DNA from: Salticus scenicus
Taxonomy: Eukaryota; Arthropoda; Arachnida; Araneae; Salticidae
DNA: 64,000 nucleotides
NCBI GenBank assembly: GCA_963930645.1
Contig: OZ005659.1
Span: 157,790,034-157,854,033 of the forward strand
Direction of reading: 5' to 3'
Position numbers and translations under genes: made by a program. Positions 36,112 to 48,274 of this stretch are shown here, one piece after another (positions within the stretch are counted from its first letter, which is position 1; the number at the start of each line of letters is the position of its first letter). The notes below the pieces were generated by a model that saw only the letters and a list, made by a program, of their open reading frames with translations, made no database searches and was not told where the DNA came from.

Positions 36112-37947
36112 CTAGCAGACTGTGCCTGCTTCGCTGGTCACTCTATTTAAAGGGAACTATTTCTCCTATATCGCTTTTATATACATATATATATATATAT
36201 ACATATATAAACTGAAATTGCTCAAGAGCTCGTTTGAGTGTTTGTCTCTATTGTCTGCGACAATGGCTTCCAGAGGGCTTCCATTTGTGTGCTCATTAGA
36301 TGACAGTTTTGAAAATGACAGGATCGAAAAAACTGAAGTACGCTTTTTATATTTGAATCCCAATTACATATGAACAACACTATACGTACTGTACATATCA
36401 TTTATATCCATTTATTTCATTTATACGATCAACCATAAAATGACAGCAATTTCACGCAAAATATACGAGTAATATTACAGTATGCTATGATCGGATACGT
36501 CTATCGCATGAGACAATTAATATTTTGTGGTTAAATATACTTCATGGTTAGTTAATAGTAGTTGGTATATAGAAAGGTAAATAAAGAAATATGTAAACCT
36601 GATCATGGTAAAACCTTAATATAGATCCCCTTGACGACTTTTGAACTTTTGCCGCCATTTTGAACAAAAATGCACAATTTATGCGATTATTGTTTCTGTT
36701 TCTTTCTTTTTTTATTTTATTTTTCTTTCTTTTTTTTTATTTTTTCCTCAATATTTTATAATTTATTTATATTTTTGATGCGCTACTTGGCTTAAAGTGG
36801 CTGTGGCGAAAGTAGAATTCTTGACGAAAAATGTCCGAACTACTTCAGCATCAAAATTAAAAAAATACCCAGGATTACCAATAATTAAAGCTCTTTAACC
36901 GATTAATGTGCGAATTAATTTTGCAAAATATTATTAGCTGATTATTTCACGTCTCAATTACACTTCTAAATTAATATAGTCAACTGACAGTAAAATATAT
37001 TAACTTAAAAAAATTCTTCTGATAGTTTTAAATTTAAAGCCTACCCTCATTTATTGACGTTTAGTGTTCTAGCGAGAAAACTTCGAGAGAGAAAATCTTT
37101 GAGATAACAGATTAATTTCCTGTTATATGTTGACAAAGAACTCATAAGAAAAGTATTATAATACATATTATTATTCAATATGATTTAAGTTGGTATACCT
37201 CCGCAAAAAGCAAATATATGTGCGACGAATGAAAAATCGTAAAATGACTGCCCAAATTATGAAATAATAATTAATAGTAGGCACATAAAATTTCAGGGAT
37301 CATTTAAAGTGACGCTGTGAACTGTCACTAAAAAGCAGGAATCATTTCAAGTAACCACAAAACATATACGTGCCATTTTATTAGCTGTCCTCAAATGAGG
37401 ATACTGGGCGCTAACGGGTTAATATAATGCTGAATTAGCTTTCATGCCAAGCGGGGTCCATCCATGCCAAAATAATACTATAAAAAAAAAAAAAAAAAAA
37501 AAACTGAAACTAAAATTGAGGTATATTAAAAGAGGTTATAAAACAAAATTCGGAGTATTTTATTTTAAAGTCATAAAGACGTTATTCTCTTATATGCATG
37601 AACAAATTTAATATTTAATATTTGATTTTTTTTTTCTCGCGTGAAAGCACATTTTATTTTATGTTGGAGAAATGTAATAACTCGTTTTAACTTTTTGGCA
37701 ACAATTAAAAATTTAAATGGCTAATTTCAGAGCAATTACCAGCTTATTATTTTCATATTTTAATTAAATTTAGAACATCTAATCAAAAATTCGAAAATCA
37801 GGCTTCGAGGTGCATCCGAAAAGTTCATAACGATCCATCATGCAAAACTGTGTAGCTCTGCGATCAGCCGTTTTCCTAAAATGCTCCGTATAGTTATTTA
37901 TACAGAATGACACACACACAAACATCTTATTTTATTATATGTATAGA
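36112..37947 (-). mobile_element. Non-autonomous Helitron 2
   Basis: On the - strand it starts TC (TCTATACATATAATAAAA) at 37947 and ends CTAG at 36112. The neighbouring bases are A and T, as Helitron insertion requires. The 3' hairpin before CTAG is AGCAGGC, loop ACA, GTCTGCT (7 pairs, one wobble). The 'ccagcgaagc' lead-in to the hairpin is shared with Helitron 1 and both have a GT microsatellite near the 5' end, so the two are related but distinct. 1836 bp, with no Rep/helicase frame. Confidence 0.8.
36263..36373 (+). other. Possible captured exon fragment inside Helitron 2
   Basis: An ATG in a favourable context (gacaATGG) opens a short frame (Met-Ala-Ser-Arg-Gly-Leu-Pro-Phe-Val-Cys-Ser...) with normal amino-acid use and less A+T bias than its surroundings. 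It lies antisense to the Helitron, and Helitrons often carry gene pieces. I do not recognise the protein. It may equally be a chance frame. Confidence 0.2.
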
Positions 37948-38321
37948 TTATATTTCATTATAATCTATAAAATCCTTGATTTATATGTTATTAGTTATCT
38001 TTATAATTATCTTTAATTTCTCAAACTAAATCACAAAACTGAAATCGTTATAATTATTCACTTAACGCAACACTTTCTTTTATCTAAATTGGAGGCTTAT
38101 AAATTCGCTAAATGGTATTAAATCTAAATTTCATAACAGAAATTTAGTGTGCGAAAATTGAAAGTGGCTGTCTATGATTATTAGGCATTATGTCCTAACC
38201 TTGTAATTATTCTAAACTGTGAATATCTTACAGAATGTAAAATATTTCATGGACAATGTTAATTACATTATGAAACTTAATATATATATTTATATATGTT
38301 ATTATTCTTATTATTTTTAAA

Positions 38322-38505
38322 TGGCGAGGTACTTGTAACGAAGCATTGACTGGAAGGTCACCGAAATGATGACCATTTGCAAAGGGGCACTTAATGCGCG
38401 GTCATCGCTACCTCTACCAGGACATGATATCCATGTGTTGCCGGGGATTCGAACCCAGGTACAAAGGAGTCAGGGACGATAACTACTACACAGCATGGGT
38501 GGTAA
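38322..38505 (-). repeat. tRNA-derived SINE-like unit 1
   Basis: On the - strand a Pol III B box (GGGTTCGAATCC, 38445-38456) follows an A-box-like GCTGTGTAGTAGTTA (38481-38495) at about the right distance. The sequence is much more G+C-rich than its surroundings. It does not fold as a complete tRNA cloverleaf, so I call it a SINE head rather than a tRNA gene. Confidence 0.55.
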
Positions 38506-38529
38506 ATTTATACTATGAATTCTTTTAAA

Positions 38530-38936
38530 TTACTGGGTTCTGTGGTTTTTGTTGTATGCCGCTCGGAAATTCCGAGCCCCAGTAGTGGTACTATCCGAAT
38601 TTATGGAAAGAGGAGTGAGCCTTCGGTTATTAGGAGCACCACATAGGGAGGAAGAACGACTTTAGCTCCAGAAGCTGGTGAAAGATGGCAGCACCAGCCA
38701 AACAACAGGAACTTGAATTTTGATCCGGATCAGGGACGAGATAAACCCATGTTCCGGTACCCCCAGAGGTGTAATTTTTCATGGGAGTTTGGATGACTTT
38801 GCGACCACGACGGAATTTAATGTGCACCAGTCGCCATTAGCGTACACGACGGTCTTCGGTCGGCTCGAGGACCGAACCCGCAATCTTACAATCACGAACT
38901 CGCTGCTCTTACCGACCAGGCTACCGCGGCCTGTTT
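38530..38936 (-). repeat. tRNA-derived SINE-like unit 2
   Basis: On the - strand the head reads GCCGCGGTAGCCTGGTCGG (A box at about 38905-38924), with B box GGGTTCGGTCC at 38869-38879. About 330 bp of unrelated G+C-rich body follows and a short CAACAAAAACC-type tail near 38550. Head plus body layout fits a tRNA-derived SINE of about 400 bp. The open frames on both strands here are incidental. Confidence 0.65.
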
Positions 38937-38939
38937 AGA

Positions 38940-39657
38940 GACTAATTATTTCAAATAAATTTCTATTTAAACAAATTAAAAAAAAAACAGAAAATTTAGT
39001 AAAAATGAATATTAATTTAATAAAAATATAATCTAAATTAAGAAATAAAGTGGATTACTTATTGGAAGTTATTATAAAAATTAATTTTTGAAGTTATTAT
39101 AAGAATTAATTAACATTTTAAAATATATTAAATTATTTTTATACTCTTGAAGTGCCCCTTAAGACTTTATTAAGGATTAAAGTACTCATTGAAAAGGAAA
39201 TAATCTTGCAGCTATTTAAAAAATAAGTTTTTAAAAATGTAGCTGAAAATTATCCAATTCTCTCGTTAAAAATTTGGATGAATTACGTAATTAATTAAAA
39301 TGAATTTAATTTATTTAATGTAATTTGTCGTCTTCTCATGAAAATTATTTTCAAAACCTGTTATGAAAGTTTGAAAATTAAAAATAAATGTGATTATAAG
39401 TTTCCAGATATTATGTAAATTTTAGTATTAAATAATTAAATTTTTTGGCTCTTTTACATTTAATTTAAGTTTTATTTTAGATTTTGTATTGAGATTAGCA
39501 ATGTATCTTATACGAAAGAAATTAATTTTCTATAAGGCATATTCTAAATCATTCGTATTACATGGAATCGAATTGTTAATTTAAATTTTAATCAAATTAA
39601 TAATATATAGTTAGTTTAATTTTAAGAACATAGCTTATACATACTGACAACTTAAAA

Positions 39658-39688
<31 letters not shown>

Positions 39689-40925
39689 TGTTACAAGTAA
39701 AGATTATTTACTCATTTATGATATTTTTTTATATTTATTTGTTGATGCTTTAGAAATGCTGATATATCATTTATTTATTAGTTTAATAATAATAATAATA
39801 ATAATGATAATAATAATAAGAAGAAGAAATCCTAAAGAACTATATACAGTTCTCAAAATTTGAATAATGACTACTTTTTAAATAAAATTTTGATTTTTAG
39901 TATTTCCAATAACGCTGAAATAAACTTATCTATTCATTGTGCTTGTGTATATCCTGGGGATGTTCTGCCCTCGCGAGGATATCCTAAAAAACGTCTTGGA
40001 ATAGAATGTATGCTATATATATTTTAAAGGTAATTAAAGCTCATATATGCTATTAAATTTCCCTATGACATGATTCATCTTCAAAATAACCTAAAACGTT
40101 TCATAGTTTTGTGTGCATTGAATCTCGAGAAGAATTCTATTGTATTATGGTCTATGAGAGGCATTTATTTAATGCTTGTCTTAATGTCTTTATAATGCAT
40201 TACATAAAAGAGAAATTTAAAGATTTATCTAGTTGTAAAAAAACTTGTATATTACGGATAGTGTATAATTAGCATTAAATGTTGGCTTAGGGGAATATAC
40301 TTAAATTTTCATCTTCGTTATGCACTCCCAACTTATTTCAATAATATTTGTCCTAAAATCTTTTGAAAGTTAGTTCAAAATTGCTTAGAACACCGATTCG
40401 TCTGTATGTTGGTCTTATTGTGATATTTTTTCTAAAAAATATGATTTAATGCTTTGAAAGTGATATACACGATTACCACTGAATAAAAGATATCCTCTTT
40501 CAGAAGAGAAAATAATTAAAACACGCGTATTATATAATTTGTTAAAAAACACTTTTAAAATACGGAAATATAAAACTTTTAATTAAAAACTTATTTAAAG
40601 TTAAAATACATTGTTTTCGAAACATTTGACTATTAAAGCATCACGAGGAAAATAAAATAGTTTACAATCGTGTTTTTGAAGTACAGTTCCATATATATCA
40701 CAATATTTTTACAGTTATAGATGAAGTTAGCTTGATGAAAAAAAATCAAATACGTCATTCACAAAAAAGTCACTTCTGGACATAACATAGGATTACATTG
40801 GTAGGAAATTTATGGGTCACAAGGAGGCAATGTGCAGTGCCTGAGGTGTTCCATTGAGGTAGTTGCTCGGAAAAAATAGATTAAGTTTAACTTCATCCGT
40901 AACTGTAAAATTATTATGATATAGG
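38940..40925. other. A+T-rich non-coding stretch
   Basis: A (TA)n run at about 39666-39690, then (AAT)n at about 39785-39830. No gene recognised. Confidence 0.6.
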
Positions 40926-41360
40926 TAGGTGCTCCAGTGATTGGCATGCTCCAGTAATTGACATCTATCCCGAAATAATTAATAAATAAGAAAAATAATA
41001 AAATCATATATTTTACATATAAGAACTTTAACATTTTATGTCAAACAGTGGAGCATGGGGTGCTAATAACTGGTAAAATAAATAACTATCCGTGTCAAAC
41101 ACTGGAACATAGGATACCAATTACTGATAGAATGAAAAACTGGCAGTGTCAATTGCTGGAATATTGAGTGGGTATCAAACAAAAATTCATAAAAAAAATA
41201 ATAATTGTTATGAAATGCATATATTTTAACATATATGTGGTTCTGAATGTCTTTTATGCCATATGTATTAACTTGAGATTTCTAAAAATATTTTCTGATG
41301 ACTAGAACATTAAAAACATCAGATATTGCTCTAAAAGTGTTAATAACTGGAACACTTGCC
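40926..41360. repeat. Cluster of an ACTGGA-GCA/ACA motif in both orientations
   Basis: A word close to ACTGGARCAY appears inverted at about 40930 and 40948 and direct at about 41048, 41103, 41155 and 41349. It is often coupled to a 'tgtcaa'/'ccaattact' word. Spacing is irregular, so it is not a simple satellite. It may be the remains of a fold-back element. Confidence 0.4.
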
Positions 41361-42198
41361 CTACATGGAGCTGCATTGCAAGAACACGATTGCGGGAAAA
41401 AAAAATGTTTTTACTGGTGATGCTCTGATAGTCAGTCAAAGCCGAGAGCTTTGAGAACAATTTATTTTAATTATGAATAAGTTTTTAATTAAATATATTT
41501 TATATCTACCTATTTTTAAAGTGCATTTTAATAAATTATTATTACAGACTGCCTGCTGTTTAAACTTATTCACAGAGCAGAGCTAATTTGTATATTGCAC
41601 AAAATGTAATTTGAGGTGTCATAACGTTTCAAGTTAAAACAACGTGATAAGTAAATACAGTAAAATGGAAGTATTTTATAATTTGAGAGAAATGTATGTT
41701 TTTTCTTTCTTTTTACTTTAAATTTTAACGAATTTACATTTGATTTATAAATAATCAGAAATACTTAATGGAGGTAATTAGTTAGGATAATTGGGTCAGA
41801 TATTTCCAATTATTCAGGAAACTTATAAATTTGCTATTTTAATTGCATCCAATTAATATAAACTATTATTAATTCAAAATTCTATTATTTTGTAGAATTA
41901 AACTTCCGTATCTAAGAATATACATTACTAATTTCAGGAATTTCATTGTATAAAAGATGTAAAAATTTTCCTGTTTAATAACAGTTTATAATTACGTATG
42001 GTACCAATTATTATTTATAACAAAATTAGCATCATTTGATGAAGATCTTGGATAATTTTTCAGAATTGAAGGTTAATATAGCTACATATATATCTCTAAA
42101 GACTAATTATTTGAAAATAAAGTTTGATCTTTTGAATTATAAGATTTGCCTCTGTAAAATAAATCAAAGTAATTTATTGTTTTTATTTATTATTATAA

Positions 42199-42229
<31 letters not shown>

Positions 42230-45200
42230 ACCTGCTTGCACCTTTTTATTGTTATTTACTCTGACGTATTAATGCTAAAAGCGTTTCTTAAATAACTTTA
42301 ATAAAGACAGCTATAATTATTTCAAATTCATTATTATAATTTTCTAAAAATACATTATAATGCAATAAATTAAGTAAAATCCTTTAATTTTTAATTAACT
42401 TTTGAAATTAGTAGTTCGATGAATGCGTGAATTAACGTATAATGCTTTAAAAGATATCTATATCCACTTCCCAGGAGTTTGAAATATTATTAAAGGTGTA
42501 GCTTGGTGTTTGCAGGAATTAAGGCCTATTGAATACACATGGGTCTTAGGCCTGGGTGGTATGCGTCTCGTGGACGTCTTTTTAAAGTGTTCTAGCCATT
42601 ATTTACGCTAGTTTCCAAACTACTAGGCTGACCTGTGTGACTTAGGATCGAATCCAGCAATTTCTGTCTCCAAGCTTCGAGAGCAAAAGCTCTTTGTGAT
42701 TAGTAGGGTAGAATATTTGATTAAAAATACAATCAATGAAAGGATATTGTATAAAACAGAAACAGAAAAATATAATTTATGTAGTAATATAAAAACAAAA
42801 TCAATATTATTATAACAAACTATAACTATAATAACAATAATATCATTAATATTAATAACAATGATAACAATACATTTAGCATAATAAATACTAATATTAC
42901 TAACTTAAATCTTTGTGAAAATATGTATTCCTGTAGATGAATAACAATATAATGCATGAAAAAAATATTTATGTTCGGTTTTACAGTAATATGAGACCAT
43001 AATTACTGACTAGTCAGTACTCTATAATGCACTGCAAAACTAGTCTATCTTGCACACTATATACTTTTTTCTTATGCCAGTGTAAGTGATCTTATGTAAT
43101 ATTTCAGTAATACTTTAGAATTTAGAAAAGATTTACTCTAAATAATAAATTATTAAGTATTGCCATTGTTATTTTAAGAAAAAAATATTGAACAAAAATA
43201 CTGAACAAAAATATTACTTTTTAAATAGAAATTGCCTTTTATTGGAATTTTTAAGGCATGTATGCTTATAAATTAATTAAAAAAGATTTCTAACATTCGA
43301 TTAAAAAAGAATGAATGCGAAACCTTTATATGGAGGTGATAAAGAAAAAACAACTGAAACACATATCTCTGGTACATAATTGTAAAATATTTCATGTACC
43401 GTACCATTTTAATTATTCTAATTACTGTCTTTGAAAAGATGAAAAATAAAAGATTTTTAAGTAAATTAAACATCTTTAATCGTTTAAGTGACTGTTTGAC
43501 TACAATAATAAGACAATCTATGAATAATTTCTTATAAATTTCGAAGCGGACGAACCATCTTAACCAAGGAGAATAGAATCTTAATGTCATGCGTCTATTT
43601 TACCCCCTAGCGTGAATAAAAGATTGTTGCTAATTCCCCATTACGTACTTCTAGTGAAACTTTAGATCCACTTAACTGAACTTCACTTCAATAAAATTCA
43701 CATTACATTTTCATTATTGAAAATTACGATCATTCAGAACATATATATAAAGATTGTGTTATTTAAGTTTTATTTAATAAATTTAAAAGTTAAACTTATT
43801 TATAAAAAAAAAAAAAAAAAAATGAAAGAAAAATCTTTAGGCAAGATGCTGTTAACAACAACAAAAAGCACTTAAATTTCTATTTAAGGGTGCCAATGTT
43901 TCGGATTGTTTTTTTAAAATTTTAAACTTTATGCTGTTAAATTCAGATAGTTTTTGAAATTTTTTTTATAAAAATAATATTTTTTATTCCAATGTATGTG
44001 TATAATATTTTTTATAACTCTAAAATGGTAATTTATAAAAATGTTTGTACCCCCCCCCCCCCTTTATTCCTTAAAATGAGTCAAATAAGAAATTTTTGCT
44101 TATAGTGGCGAGGAATGAAACGCAAAAAAGTGTTTACAAACATTTTCATTCGTTCTCAAGGTAAATTATCTAGCATAAACAAACATGAAAATTTTAGAAT
44201 AAAACAATTGCATTCTCTAAATATCTTTTATAATAAAATAAGTATTTGAAATATGTATTTGTTTAGATTTCAAATAAACATTATTATAAAAAAAAGAAAA
44301 ATGTCTTGACATTTAATATGAATGGGAAATTTTTCCTTTCTTGTTTACTTCATGAGTTTATTTTCCAAACTCTTTTGAATAAAAACATTTTTGTTTCGGT
44401 AGGGGCTTACATTTTGAGAAAGGTAATAAAAATACATGTTACAAAAAAGAAACTTGCGTGCAATAAATATATTTACACTTTTATATACATGTATGTAAAA
44501 TAGAAAAAAATAATAATGAAAGAGATGAATAAAAATGAATAATGTTATAGCACCTTATGTAAAGTAAAAACAAGATGTTTGAAAGAAGTTTTTTTTTCTT
44601 TTTTTGTTTTAGAGTAGGTTTGAATGTGTAATTATATGTTGGAAGTTGAAATATGTAAATAAATATTGTTATAAAAAAAGTAGAATTATATTATGAAGTC
44701 TAATTAAAACTTCTGGTAACAAGTGAAAAAAAAAAAAAAATGCGTTAATAAATTTTGTAACGTTTATGTATATTAAATTTTTGCTTAAAGAAAAAAAAAA
44801 ATCATATATATGTGATATTTTTTTTCAAACGAAAATAATCAATAACTCTCATATTTAATTATTATGAGATATTTTCAGAGTTTAAAATTTTGAAAAATAT
44901 CTTCTTTTAGTGTTTATGGGAGAAGGGATATGTTTTCTTTCTAATTTTTGCTGATAAATCTCACACTTTATGCACATAAAAAAATTTAAATTATAAAAAT
45001 AAACTTTATAATACTGGAACTTATATTCATTAGCTCCAGAAGTAAAAGTTGTATATTTTGTGTGCTTTCTTTTATTAAAACTGAATTAAAGATATGCGTA
45101 TATGTACACGTTTGAAGTTTTAGAAAAGTTTTTTGTTTACTTAAACACATAGGATATAAAAAGTAATGTTTTATTCTACATTTTAATTAAAAGATAATTA

Positions 45201-46169
45201 ATTATATGATTATAAATTTTGATTCCGGAAAAGTTTTTCAATTAGTTAAATCCACTAAAATAATGTTATATTTGTTAAGAAGTTAAATACTCTTTTAATT
45301 AGTTGAGAATTAGTTAAATGATATGTCATAAAAAAATAATAATGACTTGAGAGAAAAATTAAATTCTTTGAATTCTTTAGATTCAGATGAGCTTATTTCC
45401 AACAAAAACTATTATAAGAATTTAAATAAAACTTGCATAATTGTGAAACTTTTTGAAAAAAAGAAAAATGTTTCTTTTGTCAAGCAGACAGAATAAATAG
45501 TTTACTTAAAACAATGAAAAGTCTTTATGTTTAAATTAAATTATCATAGTCAGACATGGAAATTTCTTAGACAATATTTATGTACTTATTTCAAGTGTTA
45601 TAAAGTTAAAAAAAAAGTATTATTTTCTGTGAGTTGAAAAGTTTAAATTTATTCAAAATTTCGAAGAAAGTTTCACAAAGTTTCTTTTGTGTTGATTTGA
45701 TTTGCATTATCTTTTGATGTTATTTGAAAGTTAGGTTATATACGGTGCAAAAGATAAATTTTGTTTACTTCAAACTATAATAATTGAAAAGTTTTTTTCT
45801 TTTTTTGTTTTGTTTTAAGAATTATCTAAAATTAATCTTGATGTTTAAAACTATTCAAAAATAACATTAGTATTACATAATTTTACATGAATAAGGAGCT
45901 TAAATTGGGTATTTAAAAAATGTTTATATAATAATAATAATAATAATTACTTACAATATTTCGCATGTTGAATTCGAGTTAAATTAAACAACAATAATAA
46001 TAATAATATAAAAGTTTACATCTAAGAAAATACACTAATTTTACTGACAATAAATTTTAACCTGCTTACAAATTAAAGTAATATTAATAATAATATCTAG
46101 CTTAAAATAAATTTTTTAAAATTTATAATGACGTCAAAGTTCACATTAACATGTAGACAAACAAAGTTC

Positions 46170-46202
<33 letters not shown>

Positions 46203-47084
46203 TCTGTGTTAAGAAATATTTTAATGGTAATATATATGCGGTATATATGTAAGGGTGTAAATAATAAGCACCCGTTATTCGAAAAATAAAATGCAGATTG
46301 AATTCTTATTTTTTTTAGAGATTATACGTAAGCCGTTTTCTTTATTTATTTATTTATTTAAAAATATAATTGATAAATCATCACTAATTTGACAATGCCC
46401 CCCCCCCCCCTCAAGAAACGTCTTGCTGAAATCCATTAAAAATAATTTAGAAAATATTAATTGTAATAATTTTCTTCGTTTTATAAAAACTAAAATAATT
46501 ATAGCTATTATAGAATATTTAGTGTTTTAATGCATTTTTTCTTGAAATGAGTAATGCCGCAGTTAAACCTCGATTTTTATCATTTATTTGGCATTATTCA
46601 ATATTACAATATTATTTTGATTTCTTGTAAGACTTCTGGCGAATTTTGTTCGATTTTAAATTGTGATACGAGTTGGTGAATTATACATTTTTTTCTGTTT
46701 GTTTTATATTCGTTACCAAATTATTGCTGGGCGCTACATGGAGAATCCCTCATCTCTGAAGCTAGCAAAGCACAAACGAAAAAGCTCTAAAACGGAGCTT
46801 CGATGTAAATAAACACATTTAAGAAATTAATGTGCAAATAAGAGCGTATTTTAATGCGTTTTATACGTCAAAAGTTAAGAATTTCTAATAGGGTTTGTGC
46901 AAATATTTTCGATCTTCATCCTTGCTTTGTGAAAAACTCTTATGTGGTAGGAAGAAATAACAAGAATTTCGGAATTCGGCGCATGAAAATGCATTATATA
47001 CACCCAAAAGTAGTGCAGAAAAAATTGAAAAGTGCGATTTCCTAGACCTGAGTAATTTAATTTATTTTTTCAATTTTCACGCAA
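41361..47084. other. A+T-rich non-coding stretch
   Basis: Contains T runs (about 42205-42230, 46172-46201), C runs (about 44050-44062, 46399-46410) and (AAT)n runs at about 45930-45950 and 45990-46010. Apart from the possible SINE fragment at 42545-42700, nothing is recognised. Confidence 0.55.
42545..42700 (+). repeat. Possible degenerate tRNA-derived repeat
   Basis: A patch with more G+C than its surroundings and a B-box-like TAGGATCGAATCC at about 42642-42654. No convincing A box at the right distance. Confidence 0.25.
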
Positions 47085-47465
47085 TAAAAATTTCGATACA
47101 AGAAAATTTCCATTCTTTCTCTGCTTGTTTCTAGTTAAATCTGAAGCACTCACATCTTTAGAACATCATGACTCTAAGGACTAGAAAATTAGTTAATTTA
47201 CACTTAAAAATATTTTGATGGATAATGAACCTTGTTATACATTTAAACCAAATATTTATTGTTCTAGAATAAATAAGATAAATTATTTTTCACGTAATAA
47301 AAGTTTGATACAAGAAATTTTCCTTAGTTTCTCTATTTATTTCTCCTTTAGAATAAATCTGAAGCACCACATCTTAAAATTGACGGGATTCCAAGGAATA
47401 GAAAATTAGTTAAATTTGGCTTCAAAATATTTTGATGGATAATTAACCTTGTTATATATTTAAAA
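47085..47465 (+). repeat. Tandem duplication, period about 211 bp
   Basis: Two units share an 'aataaaaatttcgatacaag' word (variant aataaaagtttgatacaag), then 'aaatctgaagca', 'agaaaattagtta', 'atattttgatggataat' and 'aaccttgttata'. A third partial relative is the 1340-1545 segment. Confidence 0.75.
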
Positions 47466-48055
47466 ATTTCTGGTGATGCTTACTTCACTTTAGGTGTTTG
47501 GAGAAATTCAAATCTGCTTTGCGGCAAACCAAGTTTATTTGCCAAGGAAGAGGAAAATTTAATTACCGTAAATTAGATTGAAACAAGAGTCATTTACCTC
47601 ATTCTTCAAGATATCTTCAAGATATATATCTTTAGGAAAGTAGCACTTGTGTAATTTAATGAAAAGTTGCATCACGAGTTTCCGAAGTAATAAGTTGGAA
47701 TATTTTAATCTTTTCCACTTTGAAGATAAACTTAATTTTAGTTTGAGTAATCTCAAATAAGTTAAATAAGTTTGAGTGCTTTTCACGTGTTTATCTAGCT
47801 TTTATTTCCCAACAAATTATAATAAAAATTTTAAACCAGATTTAAATATACATATATATACATAGATGTATTGATGTGATTTATATGTACAAGATTAATT
47901 AAGAAATAATAAGAATAAAATAACTAAAATGTTATATGACTATGTTAATATTATATTACTCTTTATATTACTATGTTAATAAAGAGATAAATCGTCTTGC
48001 TATGTTAACATGAGCAATAAATAATCTCGCAAACACAGATGCACACATTTTAATA

Positions 48056-48274
48056 TTAGGTCATTGCAAAAGTTCGTGCGGTTTTTTTATTGCTTCATTT
48101 CATAAAAATACATCAAATCAAATGACAATTTTTAATCAAAATAGTTACTCTCCATTACTTTCTACAACCTTTGCCCATTTTTCGGGTAACAAATGTATAC
48201 CAAGGCGATAGAAGCTCTCGTCTTTGGAGGCAATAAAATGACCCGCGTCCGCACGAACTTTTACAACGACCTAA
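48056..48274. mobile_element. mariner deletion derivative
   Basis: 219 bp flanked by TA. Inverted ends: TTAGGTCATTGCAAAAGTTC at the left and TTAGGTCGTTGTAAAAGTTC read inward at the right, then GTGCGG in both. On the - strand the interior reads as a transposase C-terminus (DESFYRLGIHLLPEKWAKVV, then ESNGE and a stop), the conserved tail of mariner transposases. Everything upstream, including the catalytic region, is deleted, so it can move only in trans. Confidence 0.9.

Noticed and set aside
38440..38500. tRNA gene on the - strand
   Set aside because: A and B boxes are present but no complete acceptor stem or cloverleaf forms, and G+C-rich SINE body sequence follows.
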